Source of the DNA: DASZQY01 sp035548515
Lineage (GTDB): Bacteria; Pseudomonadota; Alphaproteobacteria; Rhizobiales; Kaistiaceae
Direction of reading: 5' to 3'
DNA: 64,000 bases
Assembly: GCA_035548515.1 (NCBI GenBank)
Contig: DASZSW010000026.1
Span: forward strand, 143,305-207,304
Positions 43,301-50,578 of the stretch are shown here, piece after piece. The first letter of the stretch is position 1. Every line of letters starts with the position of its first letter. Made by a program: the position numbers and the translations under genes. The notes under the pieces are model-generated. The model was not told the origin of the DNA, ran no database searches, and was given only the letters and a program-made list of their open reading frames with translations.

Positions 43301-43353
43301 ACACCGCGGCGGTCGGCGGCAACGCCTCGCTCATCGCGATGGGCGACGACTAG
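40345..43353 (+). CDS. putA: Bifunctional proline dehydrogenase / P5C dehydrogenase
   Basis: This 1002-residue PutA oxidises proline to glutamate in two steps. The FAD-dependent proline dehydrogenase barrel (about 150-460) has FMVRLVKGAYWDTEIKRAQ and FATHNALTVATI. The NAD-dependent aldehyde dehydrogenase half (about 530-985) has ISPWNFPLAIFLGQVTAAL, the catalytic Glu in LIAETGGINAMIVDA and the catalytic Cys in AFRSAGQRCSALRLL. There is no N-terminal ribbon-helix-helix, so it is the short type-A PutA without DNA-binding ability. The start is divergent from the minus-strand unknown gene. Confidence 0.94.
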   Translation: MTTPAVPPFSALYAPDDETLIRRYIAETHLDAVAEARIDKRATALIEAIRASAGSIGGLEDFLREFALSTREGLALMVLAEALLRIPDNATQDRLIEEKLGGGDWEEHAGKHDTLFVAASIWALGLSSRIVQPEDTPQSVFGGMVRRLGQPAVRAATRQAMRVLGHHFVLGETIGDALRRAAPAEARGSRHSYDMLGEGARTAADAERYLEAYAAALAEIGKSAGSSKLPNRPGISVKLSALHPRYEAVKRERVLAELAPRLLLLARQAKSYDLNLTVDAEEADRLELSLAVVGAVAADPSLAGWDGFGIAIQAYQKRAPAVVEWMDALAGSLGRRFMVRLVKGAYWDTEIKRAQERGLAGYPVFTRKAATDQSYLACAQRLLVARSRIYPQFATHNALTVATILEMAGQPDGFEFQRLHGMGETLQEATAKQGVRVPWRIYAPVGGHRELLAYLVRRLLENGANSSFVAVVGDKDVPVTQLLRRPAALLEGGTRVRHRHVPLPADIYAPSRRNSRGMEFGSDADLAALVAGTARADLTPKSVADTAPAIDGIMATAAKGFAAWSRVPAADRAAALDRLADLIEADRDHLVALMADEGGKTLVDGIAEVREAADFCRYYASEARRTFAGETMPGPTGEDDRLRYRGRGVFVCISPWNFPLAIFLGQVTAALAAGNAVVAKPAEQTPRTAARAMALLHRAGVPADAAQLAPGDGKIGATLVAHPKTAGVAFTGSTEVAWSINRTLAAKQGPIVPLIAETGGINAMIVDATALPEQVTDDVVTSAFRSAGQRCSALRLLCLQDDIADRVLAMIAGAAAELTVGDPRLPVTDVGPVIDAEAKRNLDAHIARMRAEPWAKIVYAGTAPSAGTFVAPHIIALDKPQRLDREVFGPVLHVVRWKAAELDALIDAIAATGYGLTLGVHSRIDETARRVVDRLPVGNVYVNRNMIGAVVGTQPFGGSGLSGTGPKAGGPDYLRRFALEQVVSVNTAAVGGNASLIAMGDD

Positions 43354-43400
43354 CGACGGTTCGCGCGGTCTGCCATTCTCGCTCCAACCGAGGTGGAGCG

Positions 43401-45113
43401 ATGATCGACAAAGCCTTTCTTTCGCGCGCGATCGACCAGGGCAAAGGCGCCGAGCCCGCCGACGTCGTGATCAAGAACGTCGGCCTGCTCGATATCGTCT
43501 CCGGTGGCGTCACAGACACCGATATCGCTATCACCGGCGACCGCATCGTCGGCACATATGAGGCATACGCGGGCAAGCGCGAGATCAATGGGAAGGGTCT
43601 GTTTGCAGTGCCGGGCTTCATCGACACGCACCTGCACGTCGAATCCTCGCTGCTGACACCGCTGGAATTCGACCGCTGCGTCCTGCCGCATGGCGTGACG
43701 ACCGCGATCTGCGATCCCCACGAGATTGCCAACGTGCTGGGCGCCGAGGGCATCCGCTACTTCCTCGATTCCGCCGAGGCCACGATCATGGACCTCCGCG
43801 TGAATCTGTCGTCTTGCGTGCCGGCGACAGCATTCGAGACCGCCGGCGCCGAGTTGCTCGCCGCCGATCTGATCGCCCTCCGCAACCATCCCAAGGTCAT
43901 CGGCCTTGCGGAATTCATGAACTTCCCCGGCGTGCTGAACAGTGAACCGGCAGTGCTGGACAAGCTCGTCGCCTTCCAGGATTCGCACATCGACGGTCAC
44001 GCCCCGCTGGTTCGTGGCCTGAGCCTCAACGGCTACCTCGCCGCCGGCATCCGTACCGACCACGAGACGACCATCGCCGCTGACGGACGCGAGAAGCTGA
44101 GAAAGGGAATGCAGGTGCTGATCCGCGAAGGATCGGTGACCAAGGACCTGCACGCTTTGGCCGAGATCCTCGACGAGAACACGTCCAGCTTCTGCTGCTT
44201 GTGTACCGACGACCGCAATCCGCTCGATCTCGCGGAAGAGGGCCACCTCGACTACATGATCCGCACGCTGATCAAACTCGGGCGGCCGCTGCATCATGTG
44301 TACCGCGCGGCGAGCTGGTCGGCGGCGAACGCCTTTCGCCTGCGCGATCGCGGCATGATCGCACCTGGCCGTCGCGCCGATATCGTCCTGGTCGGCGACC
44401 TCAAGCAGTGCGACGTGCGCACCGTCATTTCAGCCGGACGCGTTGTCGACGATGCACTATTCGCCTCGCGTCGGCAGGTGAAGCCGGTTGGCCTCGACAG
44501 CATGAAGGCGCGGGAGGTCAGTGCCGCCGATTTCCGCATTCCGGGTGAGGCCGCGGAGCTGCAGATGATCGGCGTCGCGCCAGGCCGCGTTGTCACCGAC
44601 CGCGTCGTGAAATGGGTCGACAGCCTCGACGGTGAGCGAGTCACCAATGTCTCGCGCGATGTCGCGAAGGTCGCGGTCATCGAGCGCCACGGCAAGAACG
44701 GCAACATCGCCCGCGCCTTCGTCACCGGCTTCGGCCTCCAGCGCGGCGCCATCGCATCATCGGTCGGTCATGACAGCCACAACATCTGCGTCATCGGCAT
44801 GGACGATGAGGACATGGCCGGCGCCGTCAACCGCCTGCGCGAGTTGGGCGGCGGCTACGTTGTGACTGCGGGCGGAGAGGTGGTCGCCGAGATAGCGCTG
44901 CCGGTGGCCGGGTTAATCAGCCTGCAGCCGTTTGGCGAGGTGAAAGATGCGCTGGAGAAGCTCCGCGCCGCGACCCACGACGAACTGGGCTGCACGCTGC
45001 CCGAGCCGCTGTTGACGGTCGTGTTCCTCCCGCTGCCGGTGATCCCGCACATGAAGATCACCGACTTTGGCCTGTTTGATGTCGATAAATTCGCGCTGGT
45101 CGAGCAGCCCTAG
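43401..45113 (+). CDS. ade: Adenine deaminase
   Basis: This 570-residue amidohydrolase of the Ade family converts adenine to hypoxanthine. The metal site is seen in PGFIDTHLHVESSLLTPLEFDRCVLPHG, then ICDPHEIANVLG and the GHAPLVRGLSLNGYLAAGIRTDHE motif, all diagnostic. The C-terminal domain holds KVAVIERHGKNGNIARAFVTGFGLQRGAIASSVGHDSHNI. I chose ATG 43401 with GGTGGAG upstream; the open frame runs far upstream in another frame of putA. It lies 47 bases after putA and its stop overlaps the convergent MFS gene. Confidence 0.93.
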   Translation: MIDKAFLSRAIDQGKGAEPADVVIKNVGLLDIVSGGVTDTDIAITGDRIVGTYEAYAGKREINGKGLFAVPGFIDTHLHVESSLLTPLEFDRCVLPHGVTTAICDPHEIANVLGAEGIRYFLDSAEATIMDLRVNLSSCVPATAFETAGAELLAADLIALRNHPKVIGLAEFMNFPGVLNSEPAVLDKLVAFQDSHIDGHAPLVRGLSLNGYLAAGIRTDHETTIAADGREKLRKGMQVLIREGSVTKDLHALAEILDENTSSFCCLCTDDRNPLDLAEEGHLDYMIRTLIKLGRPLHHVYRAASWSAANAFRLRDRGMIAPGRRADIVLVGDLKQCDVRTVISAGRVVDDALFASRRQVKPVGLDSMKAREVSAADFRIPGEAAELQMIGVAPGRVVTDRVVKWVDSLDGERVTNVSRDVAKVAVIERHGKNGNIARAFVTGFGLQRGAIASSVGHDSHNICVIGMDDEDMAGAVNRLRELGGGYVVTAGGEVVAEIALPVAGLISLQPFGEVKDALEKLRAATHDELGCTLPEPLLTVVFLPLPVIPHMKITDFGLFDVDKFALVEQP

Positions 45114-46573
45114 CCGGCGCGCAGCGCCAGCGTATTGCCGGCTTCGTAGCGTTGCCGGGCATGCTCCGCCATCTCGGCCGCGCGCTCACGGAAGCCGGCG
45201 TCCAGCGTCCATTCCGCCGAGATGAACGACAGGTCGAACGCGATTTCGGGCAGGTTCGCGATTTCCATCGCGACCGGAGGTGCCTCGTTTTCCTCTGTCA
45301 GCGGCGCCTGCTGATCGTCGAACGCGGGGACCAGGCCAGCCGGTGGCGCTTCGAACAGGAACGAGAGGTCGAACTTGATCTCGGGGAAGTCGTCGGCCAC
45401 GGTTGCGGGCAGCGGCGCGCGGCGGCCTTCATCGTCGGTATGTCGCGCCGGCCAAGCGAGGTATGCGGTGAGCCCGAGGAAACCCGCCGCGATCGACACG
45501 GGCAGCGCCTCCGGCCCGAACAGGTCGATCAGGTAGCCGACGGGGGTCGAGCCGACGATGGAGCCTGCGGCGTAGGCCATGGCGAAGCCGGTCGAGACAT
45601 AAGCCAGCGTCTGGCCGCGGAAATCCTGGCCCATAAGGATGACGCCCAACGTGTAGATGCCGGAGATGGCGCCGCCGGCGAGGAATAGCAGCGGCCACAG
45701 CGTCCACTGCGTGGCAACGGCGAACGGGAGCAGGGCACACGTCACGCTCGCCACAATGGAGCAGGTGAGCAGCGTGAAGCGGCGCCCATAGCGGTCCGCC
45801 ATCCAGCCGAGCACCGCCACCAGAACGGCCTCACCGAGACTGAAGACGGCCACCAGCTGCGCCGCGCCGGCATCGCTCACGCCGTGCGCCAGGCCGTAGA
45901 GCGGCAGCAGCGCCTGCATGGCGGTCTCGCCGATGCCTCCAAGGAACGCGGCGGCGACCAGCGCGCCGGCGACGGTCAGCGCTAGCCGCAGACTCTTGGT
46001 GTCGCCGAGGTTCTCTTCTTCTTCAACCTCGCCCTTGGCGGAGCGGATCGACAGAGCAACCACCACGCCGACGCCAAGCGGCACCATCGCCACGATCAGC
46101 GGCAGCGAGCCAGTGACTCCAACACCACCCAGCACCAGCGGGCCGACAAACTGGCACGCCGCGTAAAGCGTGCCCGACGCGCCTATGATGCGACCGCGAC
46201 GGCGATCGTCGACGACGCCGTTCAACCAGATCTCGGTCGTGGTCCACAACGCGGCGAAGCAGGCGCCCATGACGAAACGCGCGACGAACCAGACCACGAC
46301 ATGGTCAGCCGCCAGGATCGCAGCGAAGGAGAGAAGCGAAATCGCGAAGAGGGCGGTGACGAGCTGGCGCAGCCCCAGCCGGTCGATCAGCCACGGCAGC
46401 ACCGGCCCGACGATCAGGATGCCGGCGCCGGCGAGCGAGGCGTTGAGCCCGATCAGCCACGTCGCCAGCTCGCGCTTTTCCAGCGCCAGCGAAAAGAACG
46501 GATAGCTGTAGCCGTAGAGCAGCGCTTCCGCGCCGATCAGGACTAGTACGCCAGCTACACGCCACGACTTCAT
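45110..46573 (-). CDS. MFS transporter with duplicated C-terminal motif
   Basis: This 487-residue transporter has twelve membrane segments (about 5-390) with an MFS-like GPVLPWLIDRLGLRQL loop, ALWTTTEIWLNGVVDDRRRGRIIGASG in the first half and GWMADRYGRRFTLL in the second, resembling YcaD-type transporters. The last 90 residues or so are cytoplasmic and contain two copies of PEI(K/A)FDLSF (about 45363-45390 and 45226-45252), an unusual addition. It starts 10 bases after the SET-domain gene stop, so the two are probably co-transcribed. The substrate is unknown. Confidence 0.85.
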   Translation of the reverse strand: MKSWRVAGVLVLIGAEALLYGYSYPFFSLALEKRELATWLIGLNASLAGAGILIVGPVLPWLIDRLGLRQLVTALFAISLLSFAAILAADHVVVWFVARFVMGACFAALWTTTEIWLNGVVDDRRRGRIIGASGTLYAACQFVGPLVLGGVGVTGSLPLIVAMVPLGVGVVVALSIRSAKGEVEEEENLGDTKSLRLALTVAGALVAAAFLGGIGETAMQALLPLYGLAHGVSDAGAAQLVAVFSLGEAVLVAVLGWMADRYGRRFTLLTCSIVASVTCALLPFAVATQWTLWPLLFLAGGAISGIYTLGVILMGQDFRGQTLAYVSTGFAMAYAAGSIVGSTPVGYLIDLFGPEALPVSIAAGFLGLTAYLAWPARHTDDEGRRAPLPATVADDFPEIKFDLSFLFEAPPAGLVPAFDDQQAPLTEENEAPPVAMEIANLPEIAFDLSFISAEWTLDAGFRERAAEMAEHARQRYEAGNTLALRAG

Positions 46574-46583
46574 CGGCGGTTAC

Positions 46584-47000
46584 TCAGATTTCGCAGCGGT
46601 TTTCCGTCTGGCACCAGCACTGCTTGCCTTCCGGCACCAGGTTGAAGGTGCGGTAGTCGGCCGTGATTTCCTCGCCGGGTGCGATATCGCGATCGGCGTA
46701 GACGTAGAGCTGCTGCTCGACGCGCGCGTTCGGATGACACGAATGGTTGAGGTAGTCGACGCCTTCCGGCTCCCACATCGGCAGCAGGCAGAGAAGTTTC
46801 GTGCCTTCCAACTTCAGGTGGACCGACTGGCGCCACCAATAATCGTCCAGTGCCGATTTGTCGGCGAGGTCGACCATGATCGACTTGCCGTCGAAGAAGC
46901 CGATCAGCTCGTCCTTGGCGATCGGCTTGATGGCGTAGATGGCCTTGTGATCTGCGCTGATCGCGCGGACCTCGAGGAACTCAAAATTGGAGTAGCTCAC
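46584..47000 (-). CDS. Small SET-domain protein methyltransferase
   Basis: This 138-residue protein is a compact SET domain that should transfer methyl groups from S-adenosylmethionine to lysine. The core motifs are present: VDYLNHSCHPNARVEQQL (the NHS motif at about residues 82-88), PGEEITADYRTF, and a post-SET cysteine cluster (CWCQTENRC). The first strand region starts FEFLEVRAISADHKAIYAIKPI. I chose GTG 47000, 20 bases inside the end of the upstream gene, with an AGGGGC ribosome site; the open frame extends to 47087. Bacterial SET proteins often act on ribosomal or chromatin-like proteins; the target here is unknown. Confidence 0.8.
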   Translation of the reverse strand: MSYSNFEFLEVRAISADHKAIYAIKPIAKDELIGFFDGKSIMVDLADKSALDDYWWRQSVHLKLEGTKLLCLLPMWEPEGVDYLNHSCHPNARVEQQLYVYADRDIAPGEEITADYRTFNLVPEGKQCWCQTENRCEI

Positions 47001-47967
47001 TGGAAAGCCCCTCGACTTCGAACACTTCGTCCGACACCGCCACGCCGCCCGATTGCCCGTCCCGGCTTGGCACGTACGGTTTTCCATCGAAAAGGTTAGC
47101 CGACCATTTAGCCGTCAGCCGCGTCGCGTAGGTGGCCGGCATCTCGTGCTGGTAGGGGCACTTCTTGAGCTCGGCGAACACCGGATCGTTGTGCGCGGCA
47201 AACCAGCTCATGCGGTCCTCGCTGAGATGAACGCCGCGCGAAGGGACCGCCGTGACGCGGCTGTAATTGGAAATCGTGGTGATCGACATGTTCTGCCAGG
47301 CCGTCACGCAGCGGCTGAACAGCCGCTCCACGGCATCGCGATCATGCGTCATGGCGTGCACGGGGCGACCCCAGGCACGCATCGCCTGGTCGTTGACGAG
47401 CCGCGCGAAGGCGAAGGCATCCGACGTCGTGTTGACGGCCGTGAAAGGCGCCGACAGCGAGGGATCGTAGAGAGGATCGAGCGGGTTGGCCGCGTTGCGC
47501 GTGAAGGCGACCGAGAAAAATTCATAAAACGTGTCCCGCCCGGTCACCGGGCAGGGCACTTCGATGGAATGCGCGAGAGCCTTGCCGCCAATCAATGCCT
47601 CGAGGTCATCAGTCAGGCCGGCGTCGTACATCGCCGCGCCAAGCATGTTCAATTCATCCTCGACAGTCGGGCACCGCTCGTCTGTCATCAGGATCGCAAG
47701 GAAGCCGGTCTTCTGGTGGGTTGCGACCAGATGGCGGAACTCGGCGAGCGCGGTGGCGTATTCGCGACCGCTGCGGAAGCGGGCGACGTGGTAGCGGCCG
47801 AGCCGGAACTCGCGCTTGCCCGCCATGCACTGGAGGCCCTGCTCGAGCCACGCGTTGAAGCTGTCCTCACCCTGGTGGAACGGGCATTTGCCGGCCTGGG
47901 CTTCCATCGGCGCAGAAGCACCCGGACGCAGCAAAGCCTTCGCCGAAGCGAAATCCGCCAGACTCAT
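46981..47967 (-). CDS. Unrecognised cysteine-containing protein upstream of SET gene
   Basis: This 328-residue soluble protein is of unknown function. It starts at ATG 47967 with a GAGGAG site seven bases before; a GTG 21 bases upstream has no such site. Visible features are GKCPFHQGEDSFNAWLEQG near the N-terminus, QCMAGKREFRLGRYHV, a TDERCPTVEDEL segment, VPCPVTGRDTFYEFFSVAFTRNAA near the middle and KKCPYQHEMPATYATRL near the end. The Cys-Pro pairs (CPFH, CPTV, CPVT, CPYQ) suggest metal or redox sites. Remote similarity to YqcI/YcgG-type proteins crossed my mind but is not supported. Its end overlaps the SET gene by 20 bases. Confidence 0.65.
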   Translation of the reverse strand: MSLADFASAKALLRPGASAPMEAQAGKCPFHQGEDSFNAWLEQGLQCMAGKREFRLGRYHVARFRSGREYATALAEFRHLVATHQKTGFLAILMTDERCPTVEDELNMLGAAMYDAGLTDDLEALIGGKALAHSIEVPCPVTGRDTFYEFFSVAFTRNAANPLDPLYDPSLSAPFTAVNTTSDAFAFARLVNDQAMRAWGRPVHAMTHDRDAVERLFSRCVTAWQNMSITTISNYSRVTAVPSRGVHLSEDRMSWFAAHNDPVFAELKKCPYQHEMPATYATRLTAKWSANLFDGKPYVPSRDGQSGGVAVSDEVFEVEGLSSELLQF

Positions 47968-48027
47968 GGGAGGCTCCTCGTACGCCACATCAATACTTGT
48001 CCGCCGCGCCGATCTAAGCGCGCTCTA

Positions 48028-48043
48028 TTAACCTCCTGTCAAC
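48028..48043 (+). promoter_or_regulatory. Candidate CtrA-type box
   Basis: TTAA (48028-48031), a 7-base spacer (48032-48038) and TCAAC (48039-48043) match the alphaproteobacterial CtrA consensus TTAA-N7-TTAAC with one mismatch. It lies between the SET operon and the GGDEF/EAL gene. One such match by eye is weak evidence on its own. Confidence 0.3.
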
Positions 48044-48219
48044 CTTTACGACGCGGCCTGTGACGCCGGTCACATGCCGAGCAGGCGAAATTCATCTTGT
48101 TTCACTAGGTGTTAACCATGAGCGCAATCTCCGGTCGATGACGGCGGTGCGGCGGGCGCGCCCCAGCCCGCCAGCCGACGCCGGGCGCGAATACTTGCTC
48201 CGCCAAGTGTTTCGCGCAC

Positions 48220-48238
48220 CTGGCTTCGGCTAAGCCAG
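48220..48238. other. Hairpin upstream of the GGDEF/EAL gene
   Basis: CTGGCTT (48220-48226) and AAGCCAG (48232-48238) form a perfect 7-bp stem with a CGGCT loop. It lies 118 bases before the ATG at 48357, perhaps in the 5' leader or at an operator. Confidence 0.35.
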
Positions 48239-48356
48239 CGAGATATCGCGAGGAGCAGGGCTTATGCTTAATAGAGTCTCACCTCGGTCTTAAACAGATC
48301 GCAAGTCCGACCTGTTAGCCCTCCGCCATCATTGGGGGATTGCGGACCTTTCCACG

Positions 48357-50537
48357 ATGGCACGAGCAATTACCGGGCGCATTACCGCCAACCTTGTCGC
48401 CGGTATCGTCATTACCGTCGGCACGGTGCTCATCACCATCTCGTGGATGGCGCATAAGCACAACGAACAGGCCGCGATCAGCACCGAAACCATGGTCGCC
48501 GGTGGCGTCCAGGCGATGGGCAAGCGCCTCGCTTCGCTCGCTAACGACTACGGCTGGTGGGAAGAGGCGTATGACGCTTACAACCGCCACGACAAGGAAT
48601 GGATCGACGCCAACGTTGGCACCGGTATCACCGATACCAACATCGCCGACATGCTCGTAATTCTCTCGCCCGACGGCAAGACGGATGCCAACAACGAGTG
48701 GCTGATCGACAGCGCGCCCGATACGATCGACAAGATCCTGGGTCGCGGGAAGCTCGCGGCGATCAAGAAACTCGCTGACACGCTGCCGGTCGAAAATTTC
48801 GCTGCCAAGAGCGTCATCTACATCGACACGCCGTCGGTGCCGATGATGATCAGCATCCAGCACCTGAGCCCGGTCTCGCGCGCCGGCGAGGTCAAGGCCG
48901 CCGACCTGCCGATCATCGTCTTCGGCCAGTATCTCGAGGAGCAGCGCCTCGTCGACCTGGGCAAGGCCTTCCTGATCAACGATCTCCACTTCGTCCGCGC
49001 CGACGCAGCGCCGGAGGGCCAGCCGTCGGTCATCAATCTTGTCGGCAAGACGATAGGCTATTTCTCCTGGACACCGCCCACACCAGGCAACGCGCTCCTG
49101 CGCAGCGTGCTCGGGCCCATCAGCATCGCTCTGCTGTTGTTCTGCCTGGTTGCGGCCACCACCGCCTTCCGCGCCCGCCGCATGGCAATTGCCCTGACCG
49201 ATAGCGAGAAGGAAGCCGTCACGGCCGCCCGCACCGACTCGATGACGGGCCTGATGAACCGCACCGGCTTTAGCGAACTGCTCGAGTCGCCGGAATATCA
49301 GACGGCGTGCGGCGCCAGCGAACTGGCCGTGATCTACCTGGATGTCAACGGCTTCAAGACCGTCAACGACTCGATCGGCCACCACGGCGGTGACGATCTG
49401 GTGCGCCTGTTGGCCGCGCGCATCGGCAGTGTAATTCCCGAAAACGCGAAGCTTGCGCGCATCGGAGGCGACGAATTTGCGGTTGCTCTCATGCTTGGCG
49501 ACGGGGCTGAGGACGTTGCCCTGACGTCGCGCCGCATTGCTCATGCCATCGAAAGGCCGTTCACGATCTCGGGCTTCGAGTTCCACGTCACGGCGTCAGT
49601 TGGCTACGCCATTGCTAACGAGACCGGCATGAAACCGTCGGAGGTCGTGCGCCGCGCCGACCTTGCCATGTACCAGGCCAAGAACGGCGCCGAGCGCGAG
49701 CCGGTGATGTACCACGCGACCATGGAGACCGGTGCGCTCGAGAAGAAGCAGATCGAGACGGGTCTTCGCCGCGCAATCGAGAACGGCGACCTCAAGGTGT
49801 TCTATCAGCCGCTGGTGTGCGCGCGCACAAGCGAGATACTCGGGCTGGAAGCCCTGATGCGCTGGACGTCCGCCGAGTTCGGCGCCGTCTCGCCGGCCGT
49901 GTTTATTCCTGTCGCCGAGGAGACCGGCCTGATCCACGACATCGGCCGGCTGGTCGTCAGCCGCGCCTGTGTCGATCTTCACCGCTGGCCGGGCCTGAAG
50001 ATGGCGATCAACGTGTCGCCTGTGCAGCTCCGCGATCCGGGCTTCGCCGACGAGGTGCGTCAGATCGTCGTCAGCCACGGCCACGACCCGTCGCGCTTCG
50101 ACCTGGAACTCACTGAGGGTATCCTGGTCAACAATCCGACGATCGCCGAGCGCAAGCTGCGCAAGCTCAAGGAATTCGGCTTTGCCATCTCGCTCGACGA
50201 TTTCGGCACTGGCTTCTCTTCGATCGGCTACCTGCGCCAGTTCCCCTTCGACACGCTGAAGGTCGATCGCTCGTTCGTGCGCGAGATCGGCATGAACGCC
50301 GAGGCCAACGCGCTGCTCCAGTCGCTGGTCGCGCTGGGCGATGCGCTCGGCTTGTCGATGGTCTGCGAGGGCATCGAGACAGAGGAGCAGATGCGGCTGC
50401 TACGTCTGACGCAATGCGAGCAGATGCAAGGCTTCCTGTTCAGCCGGCCCGTTCCGGCTGACGAAATCGACCCGCTGCTCGCCCGCTACAATCCGCGGGG
50501 TGTGCAGGCCTCGGAGCTGCGCGCCGCTATCGCCTGA
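48357..50537 (+). CDS. CHASE4-GGDEF-EAL cyclic-di-GMP protein
   Basis: This 726-residue inner-membrane protein makes and/or degrades cyclic di-GMP. A first membrane helix (LVAGIVITVGTVLITISW), a CHASE4-type periplasmic sensor (about 35-255, with LANDYGWWEEAYDAY), and a second helix (ISIALLLFCLVAATTAF) precede the GGDEF domain (about 290-450, with intact IGGDEF) and the EAL domain (about 465-720, with LGLEALMRW, LELTEGILV, LDDFGTGFSS and LKVDRSF). All key residues look intact, so both activities are possible; many such proteins act mainly as phosphodiesterases. Confidence 0.9.
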   Translation: MARAITGRITANLVAGIVITVGTVLITISWMAHKHNEQAAISTETMVAGGVQAMGKRLASLANDYGWWEEAYDAYNRHDKEWIDANVGTGITDTNIADMLVILSPDGKTDANNEWLIDSAPDTIDKILGRGKLAAIKKLADTLPVENFAAKSVIYIDTPSVPMMISIQHLSPVSRAGEVKAADLPIIVFGQYLEEQRLVDLGKAFLINDLHFVRADAAPEGQPSVINLVGKTIGYFSWTPPTPGNALLRSVLGPISIALLLFCLVAATTAFRARRMAIALTDSEKEAVTAARTDSMTGLMNRTGFSELLESPEYQTACGASELAVIYLDVNGFKTVNDSIGHHGGDDLVRLLAARIGSVIPENAKLARIGGDEFAVALMLGDGAEDVALTSRRIAHAIERPFTISGFEFHVTASVGYAIANETGMKPSEVVRRADLAMYQAKNGAEREPVMYHATMETGALEKKQIETGLRRAIENGDLKVFYQPLVCARTSEILGLEALMRWTSAEFGAVSPAVFIPVAEETGLIHDIGRLVVSRACVDLHRWPGLKMAINVSPVQLRDPGFADEVRQIVVSHGHDPSRFDLELTEGILVNNPTIAERKLRKLKEFGFAISLDDFGTGFSSIGYLRQFPFDTLKVDRSFVREIGMNAEANALLQSLVALGDALGLSMVCEGIETEEQMRLLRLTQCEQMQGFLFSRPVPADEIDPLLARYNPRGVQASELRAAIA

Positions 50538-50578
50538 CCACTGGCGCGGCCGTCGGCGCCTTGGCATAAGGCGGGCAC

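Larger units (their letters stand above)
47968..48356. other. Intergenic region between two divergent operons
   Basis: These 389 bases hold no convincing gene. The left part carries the promoter of the SET operon (minus strand), and the right part that of the GGDEF/EAL gene (plus strand). They contain a candidate CtrA-like site (48028-48043) and a hairpin (48220-48238). Much of it is less GC-rich than its neighbours, with TTAA tetranucleotides at 48028 and 48113. Confidence 0.6.

Noticed and set aside
42309..43400. N-terminal extension of adenine deaminase into putA
   Set aside because: It is out-of-frame putA sequence. ATG 43401 has a ribosome site and matches the known start of the family.
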